This document shows, piece by piece, positions 41,201-48,104 of a stretch of 64,000 nucleotides of DNA. Every line of letters starts with the position of its first letter. Positions within the stretch are counted from its first letter, which is position 1. The position numbers and the translations under genes were made by a program. Source of the DNA: Paenibacillus sp. FSL H8-0079 (GTDB lineage Bacteria > Bacillota > Bacilli > Paenibacillales > Paenibacillaceae); contig NZ_CP150300.1 in the NCBI RefSeq assembly GCF_037991315.1, forward strand, positions 4,154,001 through 4,218,000, given 5' to 3'. The notes below the pieces were generated by a model. It was given only the letters and a program-made list of their open reading frames with translations. It made no database searches and was not told the origin of the DNA.

Positions 41201-44040
41201 ATTCCGTCCCGTTTGTATTTTGCGCCTATCCCGTACTCATCAAAGGTTTGTCCTCTGCGTTCAACTTGACTTCCTTCATACGCTGGGTCATCCGGGAATA
41301 ATCCCCCTCCAGGATTCAGGTAACCGAATGAATCTTCAAACTCAATAATAGCCGGTCTTGCATTAAAATCTGCGCCGTAAATGACTTCCGTAATTTCGCC
41401 ATGCTGATCTTCCTTTACTTTCACTCCCTCGAAAACGTCTGTCTCTAGAGTAGAATTACGTCTGTTCAGTTCAGCCGATCGAGATTCATCCTCAAGTACT
41501 GTCATGCTCAGCTCTTTGGATGCTTCTGCGAGTTCCGTCCCTATATCACCAAGCTGAGGTTCCTTCGCACCTTCGAAATTAAATGAAATGATGCCTGATC
41601 TGCTTCCTTCTTTGTCAGCTGTTAAGATCCCGCAATCGACTAACGCATCTACCCGCTCTCTAACTCCCACCAAAAACGGTTCATCAAAATAAACCGAAGC
41701 GTCTGCATTATTTACAGCTTCCATCATCATTTCCAGAATGACTGCCGGGCTGTTCTCCAAGATCTCCCCTACGATAAATTCCTCGTCCAGATACCCAGGG
41801 TAGGCTTTATTCCCTAACCATCCTCCACCAACCAATTTGTCCAGAAGCTCGTCTCGAATCATGGTGGGTCGACTAAGATCTCGGATAGATTGCAGGATCC
41901 TTTCCAGATTTAGCTTTTTACGCTCTCTATGTAACATAAGTGGTTTCTCTGTCAGATGTACATGCTTCTGTTCGTCGTTCTTTCCAAACGAATTTAGCTT
42001 TTCGAGCATGGTAGAACGTAATAATTCTTTGTCAGCCAAATGGTCCTCAGACTCAGGTAACCACAAATCATGAGCAAACGCTCTTTCTGCCGTTGTTGAA
42101 CCATCCGTATAGCTTTCAAAGGATGCTTTTCTTTCTGCACCTTCTTCGCTGTTCGGGATGTACAAATTCTTTTTCTCTGTTTTTGCAGTATGGAAGTTAT
42201 CCTCAATATAGCTGTCTAATTTGTTTTCCCTTCCACCAAGTGATTGCTTGTTAAGTACTTCAAGAGCCTCTACAGTCACTCGTTTGCCTAGCCTACTTTC
42301 CCTCTCCACATACCCAGGGACCTTACTGATCCTTCTGCTCTCCTGCAAATCTCTGAAAACAAAACCGTGCTCCGTACTTTCACGATAAGCCTGTTCTGCA
42401 TGACGGTCTAACTCACTATGAACCACATAAATCCGTTGTGCCTTAGGACGCTCGTGCTCAATATACATTTTCTCCAAATAAACTCTTTGCCCCGTAGTCA
42501 GATCACCCATGACGTTCATATCTTCCGCTTGATCTCGAACAGCCCAAGGAAACTGTCGTTCCACATCCGTAATAGTCCCTATATCTCTGGATGCCAAAAT
42601 GATACCGGATGCTGTAGATGCCGGATGTTTGTCTATAATTCTGTGAGCTTGGAGCGGATGCCACAGGGTATCACTAGGACGAAAGACTAGCGCATTTCGA
42701 TATTGGTCACGGCTGCTTTGGCTGAGATCATCATGAAAGTAAAGTTGCTTGTCGACTTCTCGCGTACTTCTCATTTCGGTATGTAGAACAGTCGGGTACT
42801 GACGATCCTTCAGTTTGGCAAGTACATTCTCGTGAGTTGTCATTTCATTCTTAATAACCCTCGTAGCCTGATTCAGTTGTGAAAGAAACATATTCTCTTC
42901 GATGTCTCTGATTGCTTGAACAATTTTGCCTGTAGTCGTTCCACCAAACGTTGTTGCTCGCACAGCTGTTCCCAGTGTATGCATGAGTGTCAATTGTGAA
43001 ATGTTATCCACTCTTTGGGCTAACAGCAACGTCCGATCAAGGTGCATATACTTTATTTCCTGAAATCTACGAATATAAGCAGTCGACATATCAGAGAGAA
43101 CGGACAATTGCTGATGATCATCTACCCTTTTCCCAATCATGGCAGCTTGTTCAGCAAATGTTTCTTTATGAACATCACGTAAACCTAGCAGATCCTGATA
43201 TAGAATTTCCACGTCTTGTTTGCTTACCTTCCGAGATTGAAGGCTTCTCTCCAGTTCTGTACTTCTGAAGTGGTCTTGAATGGCTTCTAACAAAAAGTCA
43301 TTTTGTGCCCGGCGTCCAATGATCTTCTCCACTTTCTCGAAAACCTCTGCCACATCCATATCCGGTTTATCGTTTCGAACAGAGTGTATCAATTGTTTAA
43401 TCACCAGTTCAGAGCTGTTATCTTGCTCTGCACTATCTGCATAGTCCGCAATCATCCCAAATTCACTAACCCTGAAACTGATTCTTCCATGCTCCAGCTT
43501 ATCCAGATTCTTCACAAAGTTACGAGTTAAACCCAAATTACGGACAATCTTTAGCTCTTTATCGTTATCTACGCGCCAGCCCTCTGACATATCTTCAGGA
43601 ATGAATGAGTCCTTTAAACCTCCGGGTCTATGGCCCTCATCTTGATGATCCATCTCCAAAGCTTCAATTAAAGCAGACCGCTCCATTTCGAACGAAAATT
43701 CCATGACATCGCCTTGCTTGGTAGCTGAGCTCGATCCTTCCATGGAACTGTGTAAAAGTCCTTCTTTATCCTGTTCAGCATCACTTAGAACAATAAATCG
43801 TTCTTCTCCTTCTAGATCCTTGCGAATCGCTTCCACAAGTTGATGATTAAATCCATGTGAGATCGATCTTGCCATGTAAAAATCAAGCATTAGAACACTT
43901 GGATACCGGCTGTAAGGCATGTATATAAATCGATAATCCTCAGGCCTGCTTCCTGTAGTTCCGACTGTAAACAGGTAACCGTACTGAGTTGTCGTGTAAT
44001 CTATAACGGTGAAATCAAACTTATTGACTACTTGACTCAC
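38242..44040 (-). CDS. Giant repetitive tail fibre-like protein with C-terminal lectin-like domain
   Basis: 1932 residues, no signal. An N-terminal domain (~1-110; TGSRPEDYRFIYMPYSRYPS) is followed by charged helical sequence to ~900. Then come at least eleven 16-residue repeats (nucleotides ~41,212-40,672) of the form R-x-G-(I/L)-(I/L)-x-x-E-Y-x-(I/M)-G-x4, and further on 14- to 15-residue repeats with GGTNLKYG and ADKPQYG (about 40,200-39,880). The last ~150 residues are a concanavalin-like domain (KFSIDFKVDTST ... GAGIIFKYFDEHNYWMFM). GTG at 44040 is chosen because AAGGGGG lies upstream; the alternative TTG is at 44058. I do not recognise the full-length family. Probable long fibre with a glycan-binding tip. 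Confidence 0.7.
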   Translation of the reverse strand: MSQVVNKFDFTVIDYTTTQYGYLFTVGTTGSRPEDYRFIYMPYSRYPSVLMLDFYMARSISHGFNHQLVEAIRKDLEGEERFIVLSDAEQDKEGLLHSSMEGSSSATKQGDVMEFSFEMERSALIEALEMDHQDEGHRPGGLKDSFIPEDMSEGWRVDNDKELKIVRNLGLTRNFVKNLDKLEHGRISFRVSEFGMIADYADSAEQDNSSELVIKQLIHSVRNDKPDMDVAEVFEKVEKIIGRRAQNDFLLEAIQDHFRSTELERSLQSRKVSKQDVEILYQDLLGLRDVHKETFAEQAAMIGKRVDDHQQLSVLSDMSTAYIRRFQEIKYMHLDRTLLLAQRVDNISQLTLMHTLGTAVRATTFGGTTTGKIVQAIRDIEENMFLSQLNQATRVIKNEMTTHENVLAKLKDRQYPTVLHTEMRSTREVDKQLYFHDDLSQSSRDQYRNALVFRPSDTLWHPLQAHRIIDKHPASTASGIILASRDIGTITDVERQFPWAVRDQAEDMNVMGDLTTGQRVYLEKMYIEHERPKAQRIYVVHSELDRHAEQAYRESTEHGFVFRDLQESRRISKVPGYVERESRLGKRVTVEALEVLNKQSLGGRENKLDSYIEDNFHTAKTEKKNLYIPNSEEGAERKASFESYTDGSTTAERAFAHDLWLPESEDHLADKELLRSTMLEKLNSFGKNDEQKHVHLTEKPLMLHRERKKLNLERILQSIRDLSRPTMIRDELLDKLVGGGWLGNKAYPGYLDEEFIVGEILENSPAVILEMMMEAVNNADASVYFDEPFLVGVRERVDALVDCGILTADKEGSRSGIISFNFEGAKEPQLGDIGTELAEASKELSMTVLEDESRSAELNRRNSTLETDVFEGVKVKEDQHGEITEVIYGADFNARPAIIEFEDSFGYLNPGGGLFPDDPAYEGSQVERRGQTFDEYGIGAKYKRDGMALDHHIVSSNMNRESVIHTEFNMGGVSRYRHGIIDDEYTMGGTNLRQMLLNSEYAIGTSKTREGYLYDQQLMATNPIREGIISGEYSIGTAKIRQLYLNESYSIGMIEPRHAAIDIDYSLATLEWRSALFSEDYSISSSKYRDGVAEIGYTLGSSWARDSAMDIEFNAGTRQAWESTLVNITSEAIRVDRYGSVQDEISLATTVMKSANLDDMLTAHSIMRKGQLNVEIISDNMNRLSLMLEDNHSTRIVKEASVHEIESEVVKLRLSELHGEGWYGGKGIRDTDLVELIYDSIKSRKDSALGHDVFLAYKLTHDAYLHETTNSTIEKIANLEEQLIADKPQYGYLDLTLPLGGTNLKYADVPVESVGGTGLSYGDIPVEIVGGTNLKYGDVPVEIVGGTNLKYGTTEIVLSADKPQYGNMEENLLADKPQYGYLEENMYGLKNAKDSTIDEQIHAFKNGNEADLIQTLELNKEDRSAFLHDNLFGVKAERWAHTHETINDVVKLRNGSLDQDMFYGNKEFKESIMDMELVGFQYKQIDLIQSEYAYLKTRDVHIEDNSFMSSRSSYDAYNHQLDSGMNLLRSTTLDWEQFAAGKMDQYGHSHEMESGVGGERAGEHFDGIYGTTLQRFAFSSEELSYGNSLPYTSYIVNDRESFGSKLIDPGYLIEDDFKGIIEERESSIERELPTGIANARLSEIEDPDSLMASFEERCSQVITGFIFAERPEKRAEYLEQLHAFLPERTAHLMEMYHEAKMEPRESFTLNDHPVAERESADAYIPMMDTMAQGLIFDYSEDLLDRGMDPEDWEGGLGVPEDYDPNDPFNVYYPYSKDMDALELSQSDDWTKFGQGDWDRDPLLGKFYSKEDTKDISGWYRNNFLAETYKFSIDFKVDTSTDGDGAGIIFKYFDEHNYWMFMVHGGDSDNSLDMRTPMQLYKIVAGNPTAVGSPMQPFKWEKEKWYTLSVSVMKNKLQIYTDSKLQYDLTGTD
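39880..40200 (-). repeat. 14- to 15-residue coding repeats (GGTNLKYG / ADKPQYG)
   Basis: Consecutive units DIPVEIVGGTNLKYG, DVPVEIVGGTNLKYG and then shorter NMEENLLADKPQYG-type units. The nucleotide sequence is also close to repeated, suggesting recent tandem duplication. Confidence 0.82.
40672..41212 (-). repeat. Eleven 16-residue coding repeats (REGIISGEYSIGTAKI type)
   Basis: Units such as RHGIIDDEYTMGGTNL, RQMLLNSEYAIGTSKT, REGIISGEYSIGTAKI, RQLYLNESYSIGMIEP and RSALFSEDYSISSSKY follow one another with a strict 16-residue period (one 17-residue unit). Conserved Arg at position 1, acidic-aromatic pair at 8-9 and small residue at 12. Confidence 0.87.
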
Positions 44041-44060
44041 GTCACTGCCCCCTTCCAACT

Positions 44061-44100
44061 AAAAAAAGGGAACCCCTGAGTGGAGTCTCAGAAAGTTCCC
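44061..44100 (-). terminator. Hairpin terminator lying downstream of promoter F
   Basis: Minus strand: GGGAAC ... CTGAG loop CTCAG ... GTTCCC followed by seven T residues. It lies between promoter F and the start of the 1932-residue gene, so a transcript from F would meet it at once. Confidence 0.82.
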
Positions 44101-44110
44101 TCTCACTGAA

Positions 44111-44139
44111 TCTATACGACTCAGCTTTGATTCAGTTTA
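44111..44139 (-). promoter_or_regulatory. Locus-specific promoter F
   Basis: Minus strand: TAAACT (44139-44134), 17 bases ending GTCG, TATAGA (44116-44111). It begins three bases after the TAA stop of the 378-residue gene. Confidence 0.65.
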
Positions 44140-44141
44140 AC

Positions 44142-45278
44142 TTACGCCGTATAACGGACTTCCTTCAGAATAGCCACACCCATGCGTTGGTTGGCAGACA
44201 GATTCATGAAATTCTGTGCTGTATCGGTATCGAAGTAACGATACACTTCTTGATCCCAGGACTTGCCTTCCACATCAATAATCAACTCATCCAGGTGAAG
44301 AATATTATGCTTCGTAACCGCGATGCAGTTATCGAATTGACCGCGGTAGCCCTCGTAAGGATGAACCACGTAGATTGGAGACAAGTGATATTTGGATGTC
44401 CATTTGGATGCCTGGAAGCCTTGAGGCTCCAGTTCCAAACCCGTATCCCCCAATTCTGGATCTTGATAAGCTTTACCTTTCGGTGGAGCTTGCGTGATAA
44501 AGGAAGGATAGTGCTGCTGGAATTCAATACCCGATTTGGTTTTCAACATCTGAAGTGTGTTGTTACCTGCAGAAGTATATTGACCGTAGTAATACGTTCC
44601 TGTTGTTGCAATTTGAGAGATATCTGGTTCTTCGATTACCGCTCCAGCTGTCAGCATTACGTTTCCGTCTACGTCATTCAGGTTGTATTTGAACGGTTTC
44701 AATGCACCTGCGTACAGGAAGGATTTTTTGTAATCAAGGAAGTTTACTGCTGGGTCAGCGACGAGAACCATCGCCAAGCGATTGTTCATGACATTCACAT
44801 ACATATATACAGGTTTTTCTTTATTCCGATCCGTTGGTGTATAGTTTTCCAGTGCCCATTGGTAGAGTACCGGATGTCCTGTCAGCTTGAATGTTGGACG
44901 AGTGGTAACCGGTAGTGTGGTTGGTTCACTGCCTTCGAATCCTTCAAGCAGCTGAACAGTCAACGTACTATGCTCCTCATAGGCTGGAACTGGTGCAACA
45001 ACACGTGGTACCAGAGCATGATTGATGAAACTTACATAGAACTGCTTAATAATCGGAGTTGCTTGTGTTCCAATGGTCATGACTCCACGAAGAATAAGTT
45101 CCTGAATACGGTCACTACTGTCCTTTTCTTCGTAAAATACTTCCCACAGATTTTGTTCCTGAGACTCGCCTGCAGTGGATTCAAATGGGAAACTCTTAAA
45201 CCCTGTAACTTCCTCTTTCAGTTTTGTCAACACGTCCTGTGAAGTGGTGATTGTTTCTACATATCTAAAATTTGCCAT
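44142..45278 (-). CDS. Paralogue 2 of the EG-x-RG virion-type protein family
   Basis: 378 residues. It shares with the 651-residue gene upstream SPIYVVHPYEGYRGQFDN versus SPIYLVHQAEGYRGYMDG, a following DELIIDVE/DELIVDTE, and an upstream LVADPAVNFLDYKKSFLYAG / LVLEGDPSPNIHSYYRSFGY pair. It also has an N-terminal helical part with TSQDVLTKLKEEV. GGAGGATT box upstream. Probable tail surface or receptor-binding subunit. Confidence 0.68.
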   Translation of the reverse strand: MANFRYVETITTSQDVLTKLKEEVTGFKSFPFESTAGESQEQNLWEVFYEEKDSSDRIQELILRGVMTIGTQATPIIKQFYVSFINHALVPRVVAPVPAYEEHSTLTVQLLEGFEGSEPTTLPVTTRPTFKLTGHPVLYQWALENYTPTDRNKEKPVYMYVNVMNNRLAMVLVADPAVNFLDYKKSFLYAGALKPFKYNLNDVDGNVMLTAGAVIEEPDISQIATTGTYYYGQYTSAGNNTLQMLKTKSGIEFQQHYPSFITQAPPKGKAYQDPELGDTGLELEPQGFQASKWTSKYHLSPIYVVHPYEGYRGQFDNCIAVTKHNILHLDELIIDVEGKSWDQEVYRYFDTDTAQNFMNLSANQRMGVAILKEVRYTA

Positions 45279-45291
45279 TATGTAATCCTCC

Positions 45292-47247
45292 TTATTTTAT
45301 CTCTTTCAAAAATGCAATCGTAATTACATCTGGTGATGGGGAATGCTTGAATAGATTCAACGGACTCTTGATACTGAAAAACTTGTAAACCTCTGTCCAT
45401 GTACCCAATGCAGGTTTGGAAGGATCTTTCAGAATTTCTGTGTCTACGATCAATTCATCGCGATTGACCAAATTATGGTCGTATATCGCAACTACACCGT
45501 CCATATAACCTCGGTATCCTTCTGCCTGATGCACAAGGTAGATTGGACTCGCGTGATACTTTCCTGTCCAGAGGGATTTCTGGAACCCATTCGTATCTAC
45601 AATCAATTTCGAAAGGCCTGGGGGAAGTTTACCCACAGAAGGATAGTTCGGAAGATGCGAAATAAATGCCGGGTAATACCGCTGGAACAAGACATTACTG
45701 CGTGTCTTCAACATGGACATGGAGTCCATGCCATTTGAAGTGTACTCACCGTATTTGGCATAGATATCTGGATTAAGATCCGTGAGAATATCATTTTTCG
45801 TATAACCTGTCATATCTGTTCGCAGATCACCCATACCTACAGTGACACCAAAGTTTCCTCCATGGTCGTAATCATTGAACGGAACGATCTTGCCTATGTA
45901 TCCAAAACTGCGGTAATAGCTGTGAATATTCGGTGAAGGATCACCTTCCAGAACAAGAACTACTCGATCATTGTTTACCGATAAAGTGTAAGCTACCAGG
46001 TAATCCGGTCTGCGTTTTTTGTTAGGCAACCATGACGTGGTAGAATGTCGTCCGTGGAAAAAGCGAGCTGCCGGACTTACGATCTCTGTCTTGCCGTCAT
46101 AATCCAGCTTCCACTTCGTGGACGGAGGGATGAAAGGTTTAATGGCTGATGAATCATTCCATGTTAAATACATATAATGAGCCTTTAATTGGTCGATGAC
46201 TGTAGGTGCCTTACCAATCGCAATAGTTGTAGGATCGCAGATCGCATCATACGTTTCGCTCTGGCTCCCTTGAGCAACTTTCCCCTCAAAACCTTCTCCA
46301 TAGTAGATGTTAATGTAATTCCAGTCATGGGCTGGCTGCTCAAACATGACATAATAATCTCGAACCTGAATCCCTGTGGGAACTGTAGGAGTTGATTTCA
46401 CTACTGTCTGAGCAGTTACATTGTTCAGTACATCAGCTGTATAGAATAGTTCATCAAACTTGTAAAGTTGCTTTACAGGTTCATAGTAATAATCCACAAT
46501 ATTACCCCAAGCCCAGTAAGGATGATATTGATAGTCGTTAACTCTTCTGGTTAAGTTGTATTGATACTTGCCTTTAGACACTAGCTTGATTGCATATGCC
46601 CAATCGGTAGGCATCTCTGTGACAATCTCAAACTGATTCCATTCATTCGATGGTTTTGTTGTGCCATCCAGGTTTCCAATCACCTGTCGTACCAGGTATG
46701 CTCTGTACCCATCCGGAACTGAATCATCTACAACAACGGTTACCAAACAACCAGGAACATCAACATATTTTGTTTCATTTGTCTGAGCATCTTTGTAATC
46801 GAATTGTACAACCTGGATTTTACGTCCTGTCTTATAATTGCCGTAAGTTTTTCCGATGTTTGCTGTGCCAGGTTGAGTCATACCTTCAGCTGATTCGTCA
46901 AAATAGGTTTGTCTTACTTCCCATAAACACCCATCCGCATCTAAGGCAGATTCTCCTGTGTAACTTTTGGCTTCGGTCCAATCCGGAATTTTGTATACTT
47001 CATATTGATTTCCATCCGAATGCGCATACATGCCAACAATGCCTTTGTGATAACTTTTACTGTAAGTCACCCACTCAGCTCCGCTAGATTCATATACCTT
47101 CTCCCAGCGATTGGCATCAATTCCGCCCTCTACTTTGGGAATATCAGCACCTACGATTTCATCGGCCAGCGTGTTAATCAATTTTTGTGCTTCCGACTCT
47201 CCGTCAATATAAGCAGCAAAGTTCGTCTGCGGTTTTTGCAGTGCCAT
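45292..47247 (-). CDS. Paralogue 1 of the EG-x-RG virion-type protein family, long form
   Basis: 651 residues, the longest member: it has an additional ~250-residue N-terminal beta-rich part (VTYSKSYHKGIVGMYAHSDG ... LVTVVVDDSVPDGYRAYLVR) before the shared C-terminal region (TGKYHASPIYLVHQAEGYRG, then DELIVDTE). Start ATG at 47247 follows GGAGGGTGACG; the frame could be extended to a GTG six bases earlier. The extra part may attach the family to the baseplate; this is inference. Confidence 0.67.
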   Translation of the reverse strand: MALQKPQTNFAAYIDGESEAQKLINTLADEIVGADIPKVEGGIDANRWEKVYESSGAEWVTYSKSYHKGIVGMYAHSDGNQYEVYKIPDWTEAKSYTGESALDADGCLWEVRQTYFDESAEGMTQPGTANIGKTYGNYKTGRKIQVVQFDYKDAQTNETKYVDVPGCLVTVVVDDSVPDGYRAYLVRQVIGNLDGTTKPSNEWNQFEIVTEMPTDWAYAIKLVSKGKYQYNLTRRVNDYQYHPYWAWGNIVDYYYEPVKQLYKFDELFYTADVLNNVTAQTVVKSTPTVPTGIQVRDYYVMFEQPAHDWNYINIYYGEGFEGKVAQGSQSETYDAICDPTTIAIGKAPTVIDQLKAHYMYLTWNDSSAIKPFIPPSTKWKLDYDGKTEIVSPAARFFHGRHSTTSWLPNKKRRPDYLVAYTLSVNNDRVVLVLEGDPSPNIHSYYRSFGYIGKIVPFNDYDHGGNFGVTVGMGDLRTDMTGYTKNDILTDLNPDIYAKYGEYTSNGMDSMSMLKTRSNVLFQRYYPAFISHLPNYPSVGKLPPGLSKLIVDTNGFQKSLWTGKYHASPIYLVHQAEGYRGYMDGVVAIYDHNLVNRDELIVDTEILKDPSKPALGTWTEVYKFFSIKSPLNLFKHSPSPDVITIAFLKEIK

Positions 47248-47258
47248 CGTCACCCTCC

Positions 47259-47669
47259 TTATCTCAAAAATTTGATGTTGTACCAGACCGACTTGGCTTC
47301 AGCCACCGCGTTGAAGAAGTCAAACTTGATGGTCGTTCCCGCCGGAATCGGGTAGACAATTCCGAAACTGTTACCCATGGAAACCGACTCGGGAAGTTCC
47401 TTCGTATAGATGGTATGACATACCTTCTCCGTCCCGATCATCAGCTCCCAGTAATCGCCGACACAATAGTGGCTCGCAGCAAACGCAATGCTCAGAAACT
47501 CTGTGTCATACGCCAAGGTGAACGTATCAGACTTGGTGGTCTTCGCCGCCGGAATGTCCAACATCTGTCCCCGAATGAACGGGATCGTCTTTTTACTGAA
47601 GTGTGGGTACGGCAGCTCGCGCACTTTGTCGATGACGCCACCCGCGATGTAAGATACATTAAATGCCAT
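47259..47669 (-). CDS. Small beta-rich tail protein
   Basis: 136 residues, no recognised family. Mostly beta: SDTFTLAYDTEFLSIAFAAS ... YPIPAGTTIKFDFFNA. Excellent GGAGGTGG box. It is the first gene of the promoter G transcript, with a leader of about 13 bases, and is followed by the long paralogue 1. Possibly a connector between hub and fibre proteins. Confidence 0.58.
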   Translation of the reverse strand: MAFNVSYIAGGVIDKVRELPYPHFSKKTIPFIRGQMLDIPAAKTTKSDTFTLAYDTEFLSIAFAASHYCVGDYWELMIGTEKVCHTIYTKELPESVSMGNSFGIVYPIPAGTTIKFDFFNAVAEAKSVWYNIKFLR

Positions 47670-47687
47670 GGAACCACCTCCTACATG

Positions 47688-48104
47688 TTATATACGACTT
47701 ACGCTCGTTCCAGTTAAGCGTCCTTCGTCATCATAATTTAGACCAATATTGTAAGTGAACATCGACTCTCCACTCGGATCATATGTACGGGCCGTCACCT
47801 GCGTTAGCCTGAAATACTTGTAATACTCATAATCCGGGTGGGAATAGCCCACTCCGGAAGGAAAGTCTTCCTCATCCTCTGAGCCGAACTTCATCCAGAT
47901 CGAAACCTTCCATGCCGATTCATACAAGAGGTCTGCTCCAGTCACCCTGTCCGGGTCCTGCATGTGCTCCCGATATAATGTAACAGAAGGCTCACCTTCA
48001 AGAGGAGAAACATTCGAATTGGAGATACTGCTATATTTGCGAAGCTCCCGGTGGATTAGATCCAGCACGGGAAATACAATATTTTCATTCACAATGCCGG
48101 CCAT
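47688..48104 (-). CDS. Baseplate-region protein, function unknown
   Basis: 138 residues. N-terminal helix (NENIVFPVLDLIHRELRKYS), a beta middle, and a C-terminal NYDDEGRLTGTSVSRI that resembles the YD-like units of the fibre proteins. The ATG at 48104 overlaps the hub stop codon (TAATG). The last nine codons contain the whole of promoter G, so the coding sequence is also a promoter. Confidence 0.62.
   Translation of the reverse strand: MAGIVNENIVFPVLDLIHRELRKYSSISNSNVSPLEGEPSVTLYREHMQDPDRVTGADLLYESAWKVSIWMKFGSEDEEDFPSGVGYSHPDYEYYKYFRLTQVTARTYDPSGESMFTYNIGLNYDDEGRLTGTSVSRI
47689..47717 (-). promoter_or_regulatory. Locus-specific promoter G, inside coding sequence
   Basis: Minus strand: TTAACT (47717-47712) encodes Leu-Thr, 17 bases ending GTCG, TATATA (47694-47689) overlaps the Ile and stop codons of the 138-residue gene. 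Confidence 0.7.

Noticed and set aside
25465..48104. Diversity-generating retroelement acting on the fibre genes
   Set aside because: No reverse transcriptase gene and no template/variable repeat pair was found in the window.
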